DNA of 64,000 nucleotides from Nocardia rhizosphaerihabitans (GTDB lineage: Bacteria; Actinomycetota; Actinomycetes; Mycobacteriales; Mycobacteriaceae). The translations under genes were made by a program, and so were the position numbers. The notes under the pieces were generated by a model, which was not told where the DNA came from, ran no database searches, and saw only the letters and a program-made list of their open reading frames with translations. The stretch spans positions 124,001 to 188,000 of the forward strand of contig NZ_BMNE01000004.1 in the NCBI RefSeq assembly GCF_014646295.1, given 5' to 3'. Below are positions 33,295 to 42,376 of the stretch, piece after piece. How positions within the stretch are numbered: the first letter of the stretch is position 1; every line of letters begins with the position of its first letter.

Positions 33295-34491
33295 GTGGGC
33301 GTGATCCAGACCTCAGATTCCGATACCGCGACCTCCGACGCGGAGTTTTGCGCGGAAATACGCGACTGGCTGGCCGAAAACCTGGCCGGGGAGTTCCGTG
33401 ACCTGCGTGGCACCGGCGGGCCGGGGCGCGAGCACGAGTTCTTCGAAGAGCGGCTGGCCTGGGACCGGCACCTCGCCGCGGCGGGCTGGACCTGCCTGGG
33501 CTGGCCGGTCGAATGGGGCGGCCGCGGCGCCAGCGTGCGCCAGCAGGTCATCTTCCACGAGGAGTACGCGAAGGCCGACGCGCCCGCGCGGGTCTCGCAC
33601 GTGGGCGAGGAACTGCTCGGCCCGACCCTGCTGGCCTTCGGCACCGAAGAGCAGAAGAAGCGCTTCCTGCCGGGCGTGCGCTCGGTGAGCGAGCTGTGGT
33701 GCCAGGGCTACTCCGAACCGGGCGCAGGCTCCGACCTGGCCGCGGTGAGCACCACCGCGCGCCTGGACGGCGACCGCTGGGTGATCAACGGCCAGAAGAT
33801 CTGGACCTCGCTCGCGCACGTCGCCGACTGGTGCTTCGTCATCGCGCGCACCGAGAAGGGGTCGAGCAGGCACAAGGGCCTGTCCTACCTCCTGGTGCCG
33901 ATGAATCAGCCGGGCATCGAGGTGCGCCCGATCGAGCAGCTCACCGGCACCTCCGAATTCAACGAGGTGTTCTTCGACGACGCCGTCACCGAGGCGGGCC
34001 TGGTCGTCGGCGAGCCGGGCGACGGCTGGCGCATCGCCATGGGGACGCTGACCTTCGAGCGTGGCATCTCCACGCTCGGCCAGCAGATCCGCTTCGCCCG
34101 CGAACTCGCCGACATCGAGGCACTGGCCCGGCGGACCGGCGCGGCGGACGACCCGCTGATCGCCGAGCGCATCGACAACGCCTGGGTCGGCCTTCGGGTA
34201 CTGCGCGCGCACGCGCTGCGCACCATGAGCGAGGACGTCGACGATGCCGGTGGCGCGTCGGTCTCGAAGTTGTTGTGGGGCAACTGGCATCGCGGACTCG
34301 GCGAACTCGCCATGGCGGTGCAGGGCGCCGCCGGGCTGGTCCTCGGCCCCGAAGACAACCCAGACATGACCGCATGGCAGCGGCTGTACCTGTTCAGCCG
34401 CGCCGACACGATCTATGGAGGTTCGAACGAAGTGCAGCGCAACATCATCGCCGAGCGTGTGCTCGGCCTGCCGCGGGAGGCCCGCCCGTGA
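33295..34491 (+). CDS. fadE30: FadE30: HIP-CoA dehydrogenase
   Basis: A 398-residue acyl-CoA dehydrogenase with WCQGYSEPGAGSDLAAVSTTARLDGDRWVINGQKIWTS and the tail YGGSNEVQRNIIAERVLGLPREA. FadE30 performs the first dehydrogenation of HIP-CoA metabolites. The GTG at 33295 is chosen because a TATCCT box ends six bases before it, giving a leaderless start; 33301 (GTG) is an alternative. It overlaps ipdF by four bases (GTGA). Confidence 0.9.
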   Translation: MGVIQTSDSDTATSDAEFCAEIRDWLAENLAGEFRDLRGTGGPGREHEFFEERLAWDRHLAAAGWTCLGWPVEWGGRGASVRQQVIFHEEYAKADAPARVSHVGEELLGPTLLAFGTEEQKKRFLPGVRSVSELWCQGYSEPGAGSDLAAVSTTARLDGDRWVINGQKIWTSLAHVADWCFVIARTEKGSSRHKGLSYLLVPMNQPGIEVRPIEQLTGTSEFNEVFFDDAVTEAGLVVGEPGDGWRIAMGTLTFERGISTLGQQIRFARELADIEALARRTGAADDPLIAERIDNAWVGLRVLRAHALRTMSEDVDDAGGASVSKLLWGNWHRGLGELAMAVQGAAGLVLGPEDNPDMTAWQRLYLFSRADTIYGGSNEVQRNIIAERVLGLPREARP

Positions 34492-35285
34492 CCGGCCCGC
34501 TGTCCGTCCCGCCTCCGTCCATCCCCGGCCACGGCCTGCTGACCGGCCGCAAGGCCGTCATCACCGCCGCGGCGGGCACCGGCATCGGCTCGGCCACCGC
34601 CCGCAGGCTGCTGGAAGAGGGCGCTGACGTCGTCGTCTCCGACTGGCACGAGCGCAGGCTCACCGAGACCGCCGAGCTGCTCGCCAAGGAATTCCCCGAG
34701 CGCAAGGTCGGCGCGGTGGTCTGCGATGTCCGCGACACCGCGCAGGTGAACCAGCTGCTCACCGATGCCGCCGCCGAACTCGGCCGGATCGACATCATGG
34801 TCAACAACGCGGGCCTCGGCGGCGAGACGCCGGTGGTCGACATGACCGACGAGCAGTGGGATCAGGTCCTCGACATCACCCTGACCGGCACTTTCCGCTG
34901 CACCCGTGCCGCGCTCGGGTACTTCCGGTCCGCCGGCCATGGCGGCGTGATCGTCAACAACGCCAGCGTGCTCGGCTGGCGCGCCCAGCACGGCCAGGCG
35001 CACTACGCCGCGGCCAAGGCGGGCGTGATGGCGCTGACCAGGTGCAGCGCGGTGGAAGCCGCCGAGTTCGGTGTTCGGATCAACGCCGTCGCGCCGAGCA
35101 TCGCGCGGCATCCGTTCCTGGACAAGGTCAGTTCCTCGGAGCTGCTCGACGCGCTCAGTGAACGCGAGGCCTTCGGCCGCGCGGCCGAGCCTTGGGAAGT
35201 CGCGGCGACGATCGCCATGCTGGCCAGTGACTACACCTCGTACCTGACCGGTGAGGTGGTCTCGGTGAGTAGTCAGCGCGCATGA
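34488..35285 (+). CDS. ipdF: IpdF: 5-hydroxy-HIP-CoA oxidoreductase (SDR)
   Basis: A 265-residue short-chain dehydrogenase. The cofactor loop is ITAAAGTGIGSATARRLLEEGADVVVSD (about 24-51), NNAG is at about 104 and the catalytic YAAAK follows a Ser in NNASVLGW. Rv3559c (IpdF) lies beside fadE30 in M. tuberculosis and oxidises the 5-hydroxyl of reduced HIP-CoA. It is co-translated with fadE30. Confidence 0.88.
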   Translation: MTGPLSVPPPSIPGHGLLTGRKAVITAAAGTGIGSATARRLLEEGADVVVSDWHERRLTETAELLAKEFPERKVGAVVCDVRDTAQVNQLLTDAAAELGRIDIMVNNAGLGGETPVVDMTDEQWDQVLDITLTGTFRCTRAALGYFRSAGHGGVIVNNASVLGWRAQHGQAHYAAAKAGVMALTRCSAVEAAEFGVRINAVAPSIARHPFLDKVSSSELLDALSEREAFGRAAEPWEVAATIAMLASDYTSYLTGEVVSVSSQRA

Positions 35286-35316
35286 TGAGCGGGCGCGAGC
35301 GTGCGGAGTTTCCGCG

Positions 35317-35336
35317 AACCAAGCAAATGCTTGGTT
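35317..35336. promoter_or_regulatory. KstR2 autoregulatory operator
   Basis: A 20-bp perfect palindrome: AACCAAGCA, AA, TGCTTGGTT. It contains the core AGCAAATGCTTGGT shared with the other KstR2 sites. A TAGGAT box follows at 35338-35343, six bases before the kstR2 GTG. Confidence 0.88.
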
Positions 35337-35349
35337 GTAGGATGACGTT

Positions 35350-35961
35350 GTGACCGCATCCGACACCGTGAAACGTACTCGCCGCGACGAACTCCTGGAC
35401 CTCGCCGCGAACCTGTTCGCCGAACGTGGACTGCGTGCCACCACCGTGCGTGACATCGCCGACTCGGCGGGGATCCTCTCCGGCAGCCTCTACCACCACT
35501 TCGACTCCAAGGAGTCGATGGTCGACGAGATCCTGCGCGGCTTCCTCGACGACCTGTTCGGCCGCTATCGCGAGATCGCGGCCGCCGGGCTCAGCTCGCG
35601 AGAGACCTTGGAAGCCTTGGTGATCGCCTCCTACGAGGCCTTCGACCGGCATCACGCCGCGGTCGCCATCTACCAGGCCGAGGCCAAGAACCTGCGCGAC
35701 GTCGAACGTTTCGGCTACATCCGCGACTTCAACACCGAGTTCCGGGAGCTGTGGCACAAGGTGCTCACCGCCGGTGTCGCCGACGGCAGCTTCCGTCCCG
35801 AACTCGACGTGGAACTGGCGTTCCGCTTCCTGCGCGACACCGTGTGGGTCGCGGTCCGCTGGTACACCCCCGGTGGCCCGATCACCGTGCAAAGCCTTGC
35901 CCAGCAATATCTCACCATCGTGCTCGACGGGCTGACCGTGCCCGGGAGCACCGCGAAATAG
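35350..35961 (+). CDS. kstR2: KstR2: TetR repressor of the C/D-ring regulon
   Basis: A 203-residue TetR protein: HTH AERGLRATTVRDIADSAGILSGSLYHHFDSKESMVDEIL (about 24-62). KstR2 (Rv3557c, 200 residues) is released by HIP-CoA. The GTG start is leaderless by sequence. It lies between ipdF and fadA6 with a palindromic operator just upstream, the expected autoregulated arrangement, and starts ten bases before fadA6 ends the gap. Confidence 0.93.
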   Translation: MTASDTVKRTRRDELLDLAANLFAERGLRATTVRDIADSAGILSGSLYHHFDSKESMVDEILRGFLDDLFGRYREIAAAGLSSRETLEALVIASYEAFDRHHAAVAIYQAEAKNLRDVERFGYIRDFNTEFRELWHKVLTAGVADGSFRPELDVELAFRFLRDTVWVAVRWYTPGGPITVQSLAQQYLTIVLDGLTVPGSTAK

Positions 35962-35971
35962 GAGTTCCATC

Positions 35972-37162
35972 ATGACCGCATCCGCCGAGCGCCGCCCCTA
36001 CGCCCCACTACGGGAGGCCTATGTGATCGATGCGGTGCGTACCGCGGTCGGCAAGCGCGGTGGCGCGCTGGCCGAGGTGCACTCCGCCGATCTCGGCGCG
36101 GCCGCGCTGCGTGGTCTCGTCGAGCGCACCGGCATCGACCCGGCGATCGTCGACGACGTGATCGTGGGCTGTGTCGACAACCTCGGCCCGCAGGCGGGCA
36201 ACATCGGCCGCACCATGTGGCTGGTCGCGGGATACCCCGAGGAGGTGCCCGGCGTCACCGTCGACCGGCAGTGCGGTTCCAGCCAGCAGGCGATCAACTT
36301 CGGCGCGCAGGCCATCATGAGCGGTACCGCCGAGGTCATCGTGGCCGGCGGCGTGCAGAACATGAGCGCCATCCCGATCGGCGCCGCCATGCTCGCGGCC
36401 AAGCCGTACGGCTTCGAGTCCTCGTTCATCGGCGCCAAGGGCTGGGACTCGCGCTACGGCACCGGCGAGGTCTCCCAGTTCAAGGGCGCCGAGATGATCG
36501 CCGAGAAGTGGGGCATCAGCCGCGAGGACATGGAGCGCTGGGCGCTGCAGAGCCATGAGCGCGCCAGGACCGCCATCGCCGAGGGCCGCTTCGACAACGA
36601 GATCGTGCCGGTCGGCGACTTCACCGTCGACCAGGGTCCGCGCGAGACCAGCCTGGAGAAGATGGCGGCGCTGCAGCCGCTGTCGGAGGGCAGCCCGCTC
36701 ACCGCGGCGGTCGCCAGCCAGATCTCCGACGGCGCCAGCGCCACGCTGCTCGCCTCGGAGTGGGCGGTCAAGGAATACGGCCTCACCCCGCGCGCCCGCA
36801 TCCATCACGTCAGCGCGCGTGGCGCCGACCCGATCTTCATGCTCAGCGCGCCGATCCCGGCCACTCAGTGGGCGCTGGAGAAGACCGGCCTGACCATCGA
36901 CGACATCGATGTCATCGAGATCAACGAGGCCTTCGCTCCCGTGGTGCTGGCCTGGATCAAGGAGATCGGCGCCGATCCGGCGAAGGTGAACGTCAACGGC
37001 GGTGCCATCGCACTCGGTCACCCGCTCGGCGCGACCGGCGCCAAGCTGTTCGCCACGCTGCTCAACGAGCTGGAGCGGGTGAACGGCCGCTACGGCCTGC
37101 TCACCATCTGCGAGGGCGGTGGCACGGCGAACGTGACCATCATCGAGCGGCTGGGCGCGTAG
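35972..37162 (+). CDS. fadA6: FadA6: thiolase of ring C/D catabolism
   Basis: A 396-residue thiolase. The nucleophile is Cys101 (VDRQCGSSQQAINF), followed by INEAFAPV, LGHPLGATGAK and the C-terminal Cys in ICEGGGTANVTII. FadA6 cleaves the CoA ester formed after IpdAB opens ring C. ATG preceded by AGGAG. It follows kstR2 by ten bases and is co-transcribed with it. Confidence 0.92.
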   Translation: MTASAERRPYAPLREAYVIDAVRTAVGKRGGALAEVHSADLGAAALRGLVERTGIDPAIVDDVIVGCVDNLGPQAGNIGRTMWLVAGYPEEVPGVTVDRQCGSSQQAINFGAQAIMSGTAEVIVAGGVQNMSAIPIGAAMLAAKPYGFESSFIGAKGWDSRYGTGEVSQFKGAEMIAEKWGISREDMERWALQSHERARTAIAEGRFDNEIVPVGDFTVDQGPRETSLEKMAALQPLSEGSPLTAAVASQISDGASATLLASEWAVKEYGLTPRARIHHVSARGADPIFMLSAPIPATQWALEKTGLTIDDIDVIEINEAFAPVVLAWIKEIGADPAKVNVNGGAIALGHPLGATGAKLFATLLNELERVNGRYGLLTICEGGGTANVTIIERLGA

Positions 37163-37186
37163 CCAGGCACTTCCGATCGGCGTGGA

Positions 37187-37211
37187 GCCGACGACCGCAC
37201 ACGTCGTCGGC
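37187..37211 (+). terminator. Hairpin after fadA6
   Basis: A 9-bp perfect stem GCCGACGAC / GTCGTCGGC with a seven-base loop, 24 bp after the fadA6 stop. An additional CAGGCACT / AGTGCCTG pair (37164-37171 and 37254 on) brackets the gap. There is no T-run. Confidence 0.5.
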
Positions 37212-37307
37212 CCACGTTCGTCGGTGGCCAAGCTGCCGCCGAACCAACCCCGGCAGTGCCTGCGCTCGATCCGCTCCTGATGCCGGACCGGCCCGGCCGG
37301 GCCTACG

Positions 37308-39278
37308 ATGGGCCGGGTGAAGGTGCTCGGCGCGTGCCCGCTCGACTGCCCGGACGCATGCTCGTGGGTGGTGACCGTCGAGGACGGGAAAGCCACCGGG
37401 CTGCGGGGCAACAAGGACCATCCGGTGACCCGTGGCGCGCTGTGCGTCAAGGTGAATCGGTATCTCGAGCAGGTCGGGTCACCGGACCGGCTGCGCTATC
37501 CGCTGCGCCGGGTGGGACCGAAGGGCTCCGGCCGATTCGAGCGGATCAGCTGGGACGAGGCGCTCGACGAGATCGCCACGCGGCTCACCGGCATCGTCGC
37601 CGGGTTCGGCGCCGAGGCGATCTGGCCGTTCCACGGCACCGGCAGCCTCGGCTACCTGCAGGGCCTGGAGGGCTATCCCGGCCGGCGAATGTTCAACGTG
37701 CTCGGCGCCTCGCATCACGCCGCGACGATCTGCTCGGTCGCGGGCGGCACGGGGCTGCGCTACACGCTCGGCACCTCCGGCGGCATGGACCCCGAGGACT
37801 TCGCGAGGTCGAAGCTGATCCTGCTGTGGGGCACCAACCCGCTCACCTCCGGTCACCACCTGTGGAAGTTCGTGCAGGACAGCGGCGCCTACCTGGTCTC
37901 GATCGACCCGGTGCGCACCAAGACCTCCGAACGCTGCGACGAGCACATCGCCCCGCTGCCCGGCACCGACGCCGCGCTGGCACTGGGCCTGCTGCATGTC
38001 ATCGTCTCGCTCGGCGCGCAGGACGAGCGGTTCATCGCCGAGCACACCGAGGGCTGGCCCGAATTCCGCGACCGCATCACGGAATTCACCCCGGAGCGCA
38101 CCGCCGCGATCACCGGCGTACCGCAGGAACAGATCGTCGCGCTCGGTGAGCGGATCGCCCGCACCAGGCCGACCGCCATCCGTGCCTCCCAGGGCATGCA
38201 GCGCCATGCCGGCGGCGGGATGGCGCTGCGGGTGCTCGCCTGCCTGCCGGGTGTCACCGGTGACTGGGCGATTCCCGGTGGTGGACTGCACTATTCGACG
38301 AGTGGGCATTTCCGGCTCGACGACGCGGCGCTGGTTCGCGACGATCTCCTGCCGCACCCGGTCCGCACGCTGTCGATGACCCGCCTCGGCGAAGCTCTGC
38401 TCGAGACCGACGATCCGCCGGTCAAGGCGCTGTTCGTGATCGGCGCCAACCCGGTCGGCTCGAACCCCGACCAGCGCAGGGCGATCGAAGGCCTCTCCCG
38501 CGACGACCTGTTCACCGTGGTGCTCGAGCATTTCGCCACCGACACCGTCGACTACGCCGACATCGTGCTGCCGGCCACGATGCAGCCCGAACACCTCGAT
38601 GTCATCGCGGGCTACGGCCACCTCTACCTGGTCTGGAACGAGCCCGCCGTCGAACCGCCGGGCGAATGCCTGTCCACCACCGAGACTTTCCGCAGGCTCT
38701 CGCATCGCCTCGGCCTCACCGAACCCGCGCTGTACGACTCCGACGAGGAACTGGCCAGGCAGCTGTTGAAGGGCCACGACCTCGACCGGCTCAGGGCCGA
38801 CGGATTCCTGAAGATTCAGCCCGGTTCGGTCCCGGCGGACAAGCTGCAATTCGTCTCCACGCGAGCCGAACTGGCCGGACATGACCCGTTGCCGGACTAC
38901 ACGCCACCGGCCGACAAGGGCGACGGGCTGGTCCTGATCTCCGCCGCCTCGCACTACTTCCTCAATACCTCGTTCGGCAGCAACCCCGAATTACGCCGCC
39001 GAGCAGGCGATTCCACGATCACCCTGCACCCCGACGACGCCGCCGCCCGCGACATCACCGACGGTGCCGCGGTGCTGGTGTCCAACGCGCGCGGCGCGTT
39101 CGAGGCGGTGGCCGAGGTGTCGGACCGGGTCAGGCCGGGCGTCGCCGCGACGACCAAGGGCCGCTGGGCCAAGTTCACCGACGGCGCCACCGTCAACGCG
39201 ACCATCGCCGAACGGGATTCGGACTACGGCGGCGGCGCGGTGTTCCACGACAACCGCGTCGAGGTGCGCCCGCGCTGA
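37308..39278 (+). CDS. Molybdopterin-dependent oxidoreductase (DMSO reductase family)
   Basis: A 656-residue protein. The N-terminal [4Fe-4S] motif is C-x3-C-x3-C with a distant fourth Cys (CPLDCPDAC... ALCVK), followed by the MGD domains (FHGTGSLGYLQG, LLLWGTNPLTSGHH, GANPVGSNPDQR) and a C-terminal Mo-bis-MGD domain (HPDDAAARDITDGAAVLVSNARGAFEA). No Tat signal is seen, so it should be cytoplasmic. The substrate (formate or another) is not predictable. It stands alone, inserted between KstR2-regulated units. Confidence 0.85.
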   Translation: MGRVKVLGACPLDCPDACSWVVTVEDGKATGLRGNKDHPVTRGALCVKVNRYLEQVGSPDRLRYPLRRVGPKGSGRFERISWDEALDEIATRLTGIVAGFGAEAIWPFHGTGSLGYLQGLEGYPGRRMFNVLGASHHAATICSVAGGTGLRYTLGTSGGMDPEDFARSKLILLWGTNPLTSGHHLWKFVQDSGAYLVSIDPVRTKTSERCDEHIAPLPGTDAALALGLLHVIVSLGAQDERFIAEHTEGWPEFRDRITEFTPERTAAITGVPQEQIVALGERIARTRPTAIRASQGMQRHAGGGMALRVLACLPGVTGDWAIPGGGLHYSTSGHFRLDDAALVRDDLLPHPVRTLSMTRLGEALLETDDPPVKALFVIGANPVGSNPDQRRAIEGLSRDDLFTVVLEHFATDTVDYADIVLPATMQPEHLDVIAGYGHLYLVWNEPAVEPPGECLSTTETFRRLSHRLGLTEPALYDSDEELARQLLKGHDLDRLRADGFLKIQPGSVPADKLQFVSTRAELAGHDPLPDYTPPADKGDGLVLISAASHYFLNTSFGSNPELRRRAGDSTITLHPDDAAARDITDGAAVLVSNARGAFEAVAEVSDRVRPGVAATTKGRWAKFTDGATVNATIAERDSDYGGGAVFHDNRVEVRPR

Positions 39279-39287
39279 TCGCCCCGC

Positions 39288-40538
39288 TCAGAACTCGACG
39301 GCGTCGCGGATCAGCGGGCAGGTCATGCAGTGTCCGCCGCCGCGGCCGCGGCCCAGTTCGGCGCCGACGATGCTGATCACCTCGACACCTTCCTTGCGCA
39401 GGGCCGAATTGGTGTGGGTGTTGCGGTCGTAGGCGAAGACGACACCGGGTTCGACGGCGACCAGGTTGTTGCCGCTGTCCCACTGCTGGCGTTCGTTGGC
39501 GTAGTAGCCGCCGCCGGTCTCGACCACCCGCAGCTTCGGCAGGTTCAGCGAATCGGCCACCACATCGAGGAACGGTGCGGTCTCCTCGATCACCTCGACA
39601 CCGGGGGCGCGGTCGCTGGGCCGCAGGGAGAACGGGTGGATGCCGTAGACGATGTCGGGGTAGACCGTGACCAGGTCGCGGTCGGCGAAGGTGAACACGG
39701 TGTCGAGATGCATCGCCGAGCGCAGCTTCGGCATTCCGGCCACGATCACCCGCTCGGCGGCGCCCGCCTCGAACAGCGACGCGGCGACCTGGGTGATCGC
39801 CTGCCGGGACGTCCGTTCGCTCATCCCGATCAGGACCACCCCGTTGCCGACGGGCATCACGTCGCCGCCCTCGAAAGTGGCCAGCCCCCAATCCTGTTCG
39901 GGATCGCCCCACCAGACCTTCGCGCCGGTGAAGTCGGGATGGAAGGCGTAGATCGCGGCCATCAGCAGCGTTTCGTCGTGCCGGGCGGGCCAGTAGAGCG
40001 GATTGAGCGTGACGCCGCCGTAGAGCCAGCAGGTGGTGTCGCGGGTGTAGAGCGTGTTCGGCAGCGGCGGCATCAGATACTCGCGGACCCCGCTCTGCTC
40101 GCGCGCCAGCGCCAGGTAACCGGAACGGAATTCGGCGGGCAGGTCCGCGGTCGCGAGTCCGCCGAGAAGGTAGGTCGCCAGGGTGCGGTCGTCGACCGAC
40201 TCCAGGTAGGCCCTGGTGTCGTCGATCAGTCCGAGCCCGACCTCGTTGGCCACGATCTTGCGATCGAGAATCCAGTCCTTCGCGCCGGGCACGGCGAGGG
40301 TTTCGGCGAGCAGATTGTGGAGTTCGACCACCTCGACGCCGCGGTCGCGCATCTTGGTCATGAAGTCGAAGTGGTCGCGTTTGGCGTTCTGCACCCACAG
40401 CACATCGTCGAAGAGCAGGTCATCGCAATTGGTCGGAGTGAGCCGCTCGTGGGCCAGGCCGGGCGCGCACACCAGCACCTTGCGCAGCGTGCCGACTTCG
40501 GAATGGACGCCGAACGCGGTGGCGGGGGTTCCAGTCAT
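39288..40538 (-). CDS. arcA: Arginine deiminase
   Basis: A 416-residue arginine deiminase of the amidinotransferase fold. It has FGVHSEVGTLRKVLVCAPG at the N-terminus, LDTVFTFADRD (catalytic His/Asp region), and the C-terminal nucleophile Cys in GRGRGGGHCMTCPLIRD. It hydrolyses arginine to citrulline and ammonia. It lies downstream of the arcD-type antiporter, in the same operon with a 24-bp gap. No ornithine carbamoyltransferase or carbamate kinase gene is nearby. Confidence 0.92.
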   Translation of the reverse strand: MTGTPATAFGVHSEVGTLRKVLVCAPGLAHERLTPTNCDDLLFDDVLWVQNAKRDHFDFMTKMRDRGVEVVELHNLLAETLAVPGAKDWILDRKIVANEVGLGLIDDTRAYLESVDDRTLATYLLGGLATADLPAEFRSGYLALAREQSGVREYLMPPLPNTLYTRDTTCWLYGGVTLNPLYWPARHDETLLMAAIYAFHPDFTGAKVWWGDPEQDWGLATFEGGDVMPVGNGVVLIGMSERTSRQAITQVAASLFEAGAAERVIVAGMPKLRSAMHLDTVFTFADRDLVTVYPDIVYGIHPFSLRPSDRAPGVEVIEETAPFLDVVADSLNLPKLRVVETGGGYYANERQQWDSGNNLVAVEPGVVFAYDRNTHTNSALRKEGVEVISIVGAELGRGRGGGHCMTCPLIRDAVEF

Positions 40539-40562
40539 TTCTGCTCCTCGGATCGGGCGGAC

Positions 40563-42002
40563 TCAGATCGAGATGGCGCCGGTCGCCAGGCCGACGATGC
40601 CGATGACGGCGCCGAGGGCGACGGCGGCGAACAGAGCCGCCTCCCAGGGCGAGAAGACCCGCTTGCCCGCCTCGCGACGGGTCAGGGCGAACAAGATGGT
40701 GCCTGGCGCGTAGATGATGCAGGACAGCAGCAGGAATTCGAGTCCGGCCGCGACGAGCATGAACGCGGTGTAGAAGGTGGCGACGAAGGCGATGACGAGC
40801 TCTTTGGTGCGGTTGTCCGGTTCGATCTGCTCGTAGGTCTCCCTGGTGTAGGCGAGCTTGAGCGCGTAGGCCGCGGCAAGCAGGTACGGCACCAGCGACA
40901 GCGAACTGCACAGCTTGAGGGTGAAGGTGAACGCGTCGTCGGAGAACAGCGTGGTGATCAGCACGAGCTGGATCAGCACGGTGGTGAAGATCAGCGCGAT
41001 CACCGGCACATCGGCGTTGTTGACCCGGGCCAGGAAAGACGGCATGTCCCGGTCTTTCGCCGCCACGAACAACACTTCGGCGGCCATCAGCGTCCAGGCC
41101 AGGTAGGCGCCGAGGACCGAGATGATCAGTCCGATGCTGATGAACCAGGCGCCCCAGGTGCCGACGGCGGATTCGAAGACCGGCGACATCGACGGCTGCT
41201 GCACCGCGGCGAGTTCGTCACGCGGCATGATGCCGAACGACACCATGGTCACCGACGCGAAAATGGCGAGCACGCTGAGGAATCCGAGCACAGTGGCGCG
41301 GCCGATGTCCTCGCGCTTGCGCGCGTACCTGGAGTACACGCTCGCGCCCTCGATGCCGAGGAACACGAAGACCGTCACCAGCATCGTCGAACGCACCTGT
41401 TCGACCAGCGATTCGGAATACGCGTCGCCGCCCCAGAAGTTGTCGGCGAAGACACCGGGGTCGAAGAAGAACAGCAGCACCACGATGAACACCAGGATCG
41501 GCACCAGCTTGGCCACGGTGACGATCTGGTTGATGGCGGCGGCCTCCTGGACCCCGCGCAGCACCATGAAATGGAAGGCCCAGATGCACACCGTCGACAG
41601 CAGCACCGCGGGAACGGTGTTGCCCTCGCCGAAGATGGGCAGCACCTGCCCGAGGGTGGACTTGATCAGCACCCAGTAGCTGACATTGCCGACACAGGCG
41701 CTGGCCCAGTATCCGAACGCGGAGAAGAAGCCGAGGTACTCACCGAAGCCGGCCTTGGCGTAGGCGTAGACACCGGCGTCGAGGTCTGGTTTGCGCACGG
41801 CCAGCGCCTGGAAGACGAACGCCAGCATCAGCATTCCGGTGCCCGCGATCGTCCAGGCGATGATCGCGCCGAATCCGCCGGTGGCCTGCCCGAAGTTGCG
41901 CGGTAGCGAGAAGACGCCCGCGCCGACCATGGAGCCGACCACCATCGCCGACAAGGTCAGCAACGGCATCTTCTTCGTCGCTGTCTGTTCCGAGGCTGTC
42001 AT
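40563..42002 (-). CDS. arcD: Arginine/ornithine antiporter (APC family)
   Basis: A 479-residue basic amino acid/polyamine antiporter with 12-13 membrane segments. The N-terminal GSMVGAGVFSLPRNF is the substrate-binding unwound helix motif of the APC family. The start MTASEQTATKKMPLL is used; upstream codons to 42074 lack coding character. With arcA it should import arginine and export ornithine or citrulline. Confidence 0.88.
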   Translation of the reverse strand: MTASEQTATKKMPLLTLSAMVVGSMVGAGVFSLPRNFGQATGGFGAIIAWTIAGTGMLMLAFVFQALAVRKPDLDAGVYAYAKAGFGEYLGFFSAFGYWASACVGNVSYWVLIKSTLGQVLPIFGEGNTVPAVLLSTVCIWAFHFMVLRGVQEAAAINQIVTVAKLVPILVFIVVLLFFFDPGVFADNFWGGDAYSESLVEQVRSTMLVTVFVFLGIEGASVYSRYARKREDIGRATVLGFLSVLAIFASVTMVSFGIMPRDELAAVQQPSMSPVFESAVGTWGAWFISIGLIISVLGAYLAWTLMAAEVLFVAAKDRDMPSFLARVNNADVPVIALIFTTVLIQLVLITTLFSDDAFTFTLKLCSSLSLVPYLLAAAYALKLAYTRETYEQIEPDNRTKELVIAFVATFYTAFMLVAAGLEFLLLSCIIYAPGTILFALTRREAGKRVFSPWEAALFAAVALGAVIGIVGLATGAISI

Positions 42003-42376
42003 CGCGCTACTCCTCCGGATCGGTATCGGCGACGAGGCGGACGCGGGCCGACGAGGCGGCGACAAGGGTGGCAATCATCGCGCATACCGCATCGGCGAGG
42101 CCCGGACCTGCCGCTCATATCCGGCATTCGCGCGACCTCCCGCCACGGTGTCGATGTCCGGCAAATTCTAGGCGACCGGGCGCCGTCGGCAGCGCCTTCG
42201 AGCCCGTGTCGTGACCACGAGACCCGGACAACGTCCCGCCGAAAAAGCACCGGACCCGATGCGCACCTCGTGAGTGCGGCACCGGGTCCGGTGTTCGGTC
42301 GCCCCGTGTGACCGACGGTTGGCTCTGGGCCGTCGATCGGGGCGAGCTTCGGGGTGGAGCCGTTTTCCGGCTCCGG
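42003..42376. promoter_or_regulatory. Intergenic region arcD to ipdC
   Basis: This 374-bp gap has no credible gene. The left part must hold the arcD promoter. The right part holds the ipd operon terminator at 42242-42293. No KstR or KstR2 operator was seen here. Confidence 0.6.
42242..42293 (-). terminator. Terminator of echA20-ipdABC
   Basis: An 11-bp perfect stem CACCGGACCCG / CGGGTCCGGTG, followed on the minus strand by GC and TTTTT. A good intrinsic terminator, about 84 bp past the ipdC stop. Confidence 0.75.

Noticed and set aside
39330..41906. 858-codon open frame antisense to arcA and arcD
   Set aside because: The antisense product is Gly/His/Asp-rich without a domain; arcA and arcD are unmistakable on the other strand.
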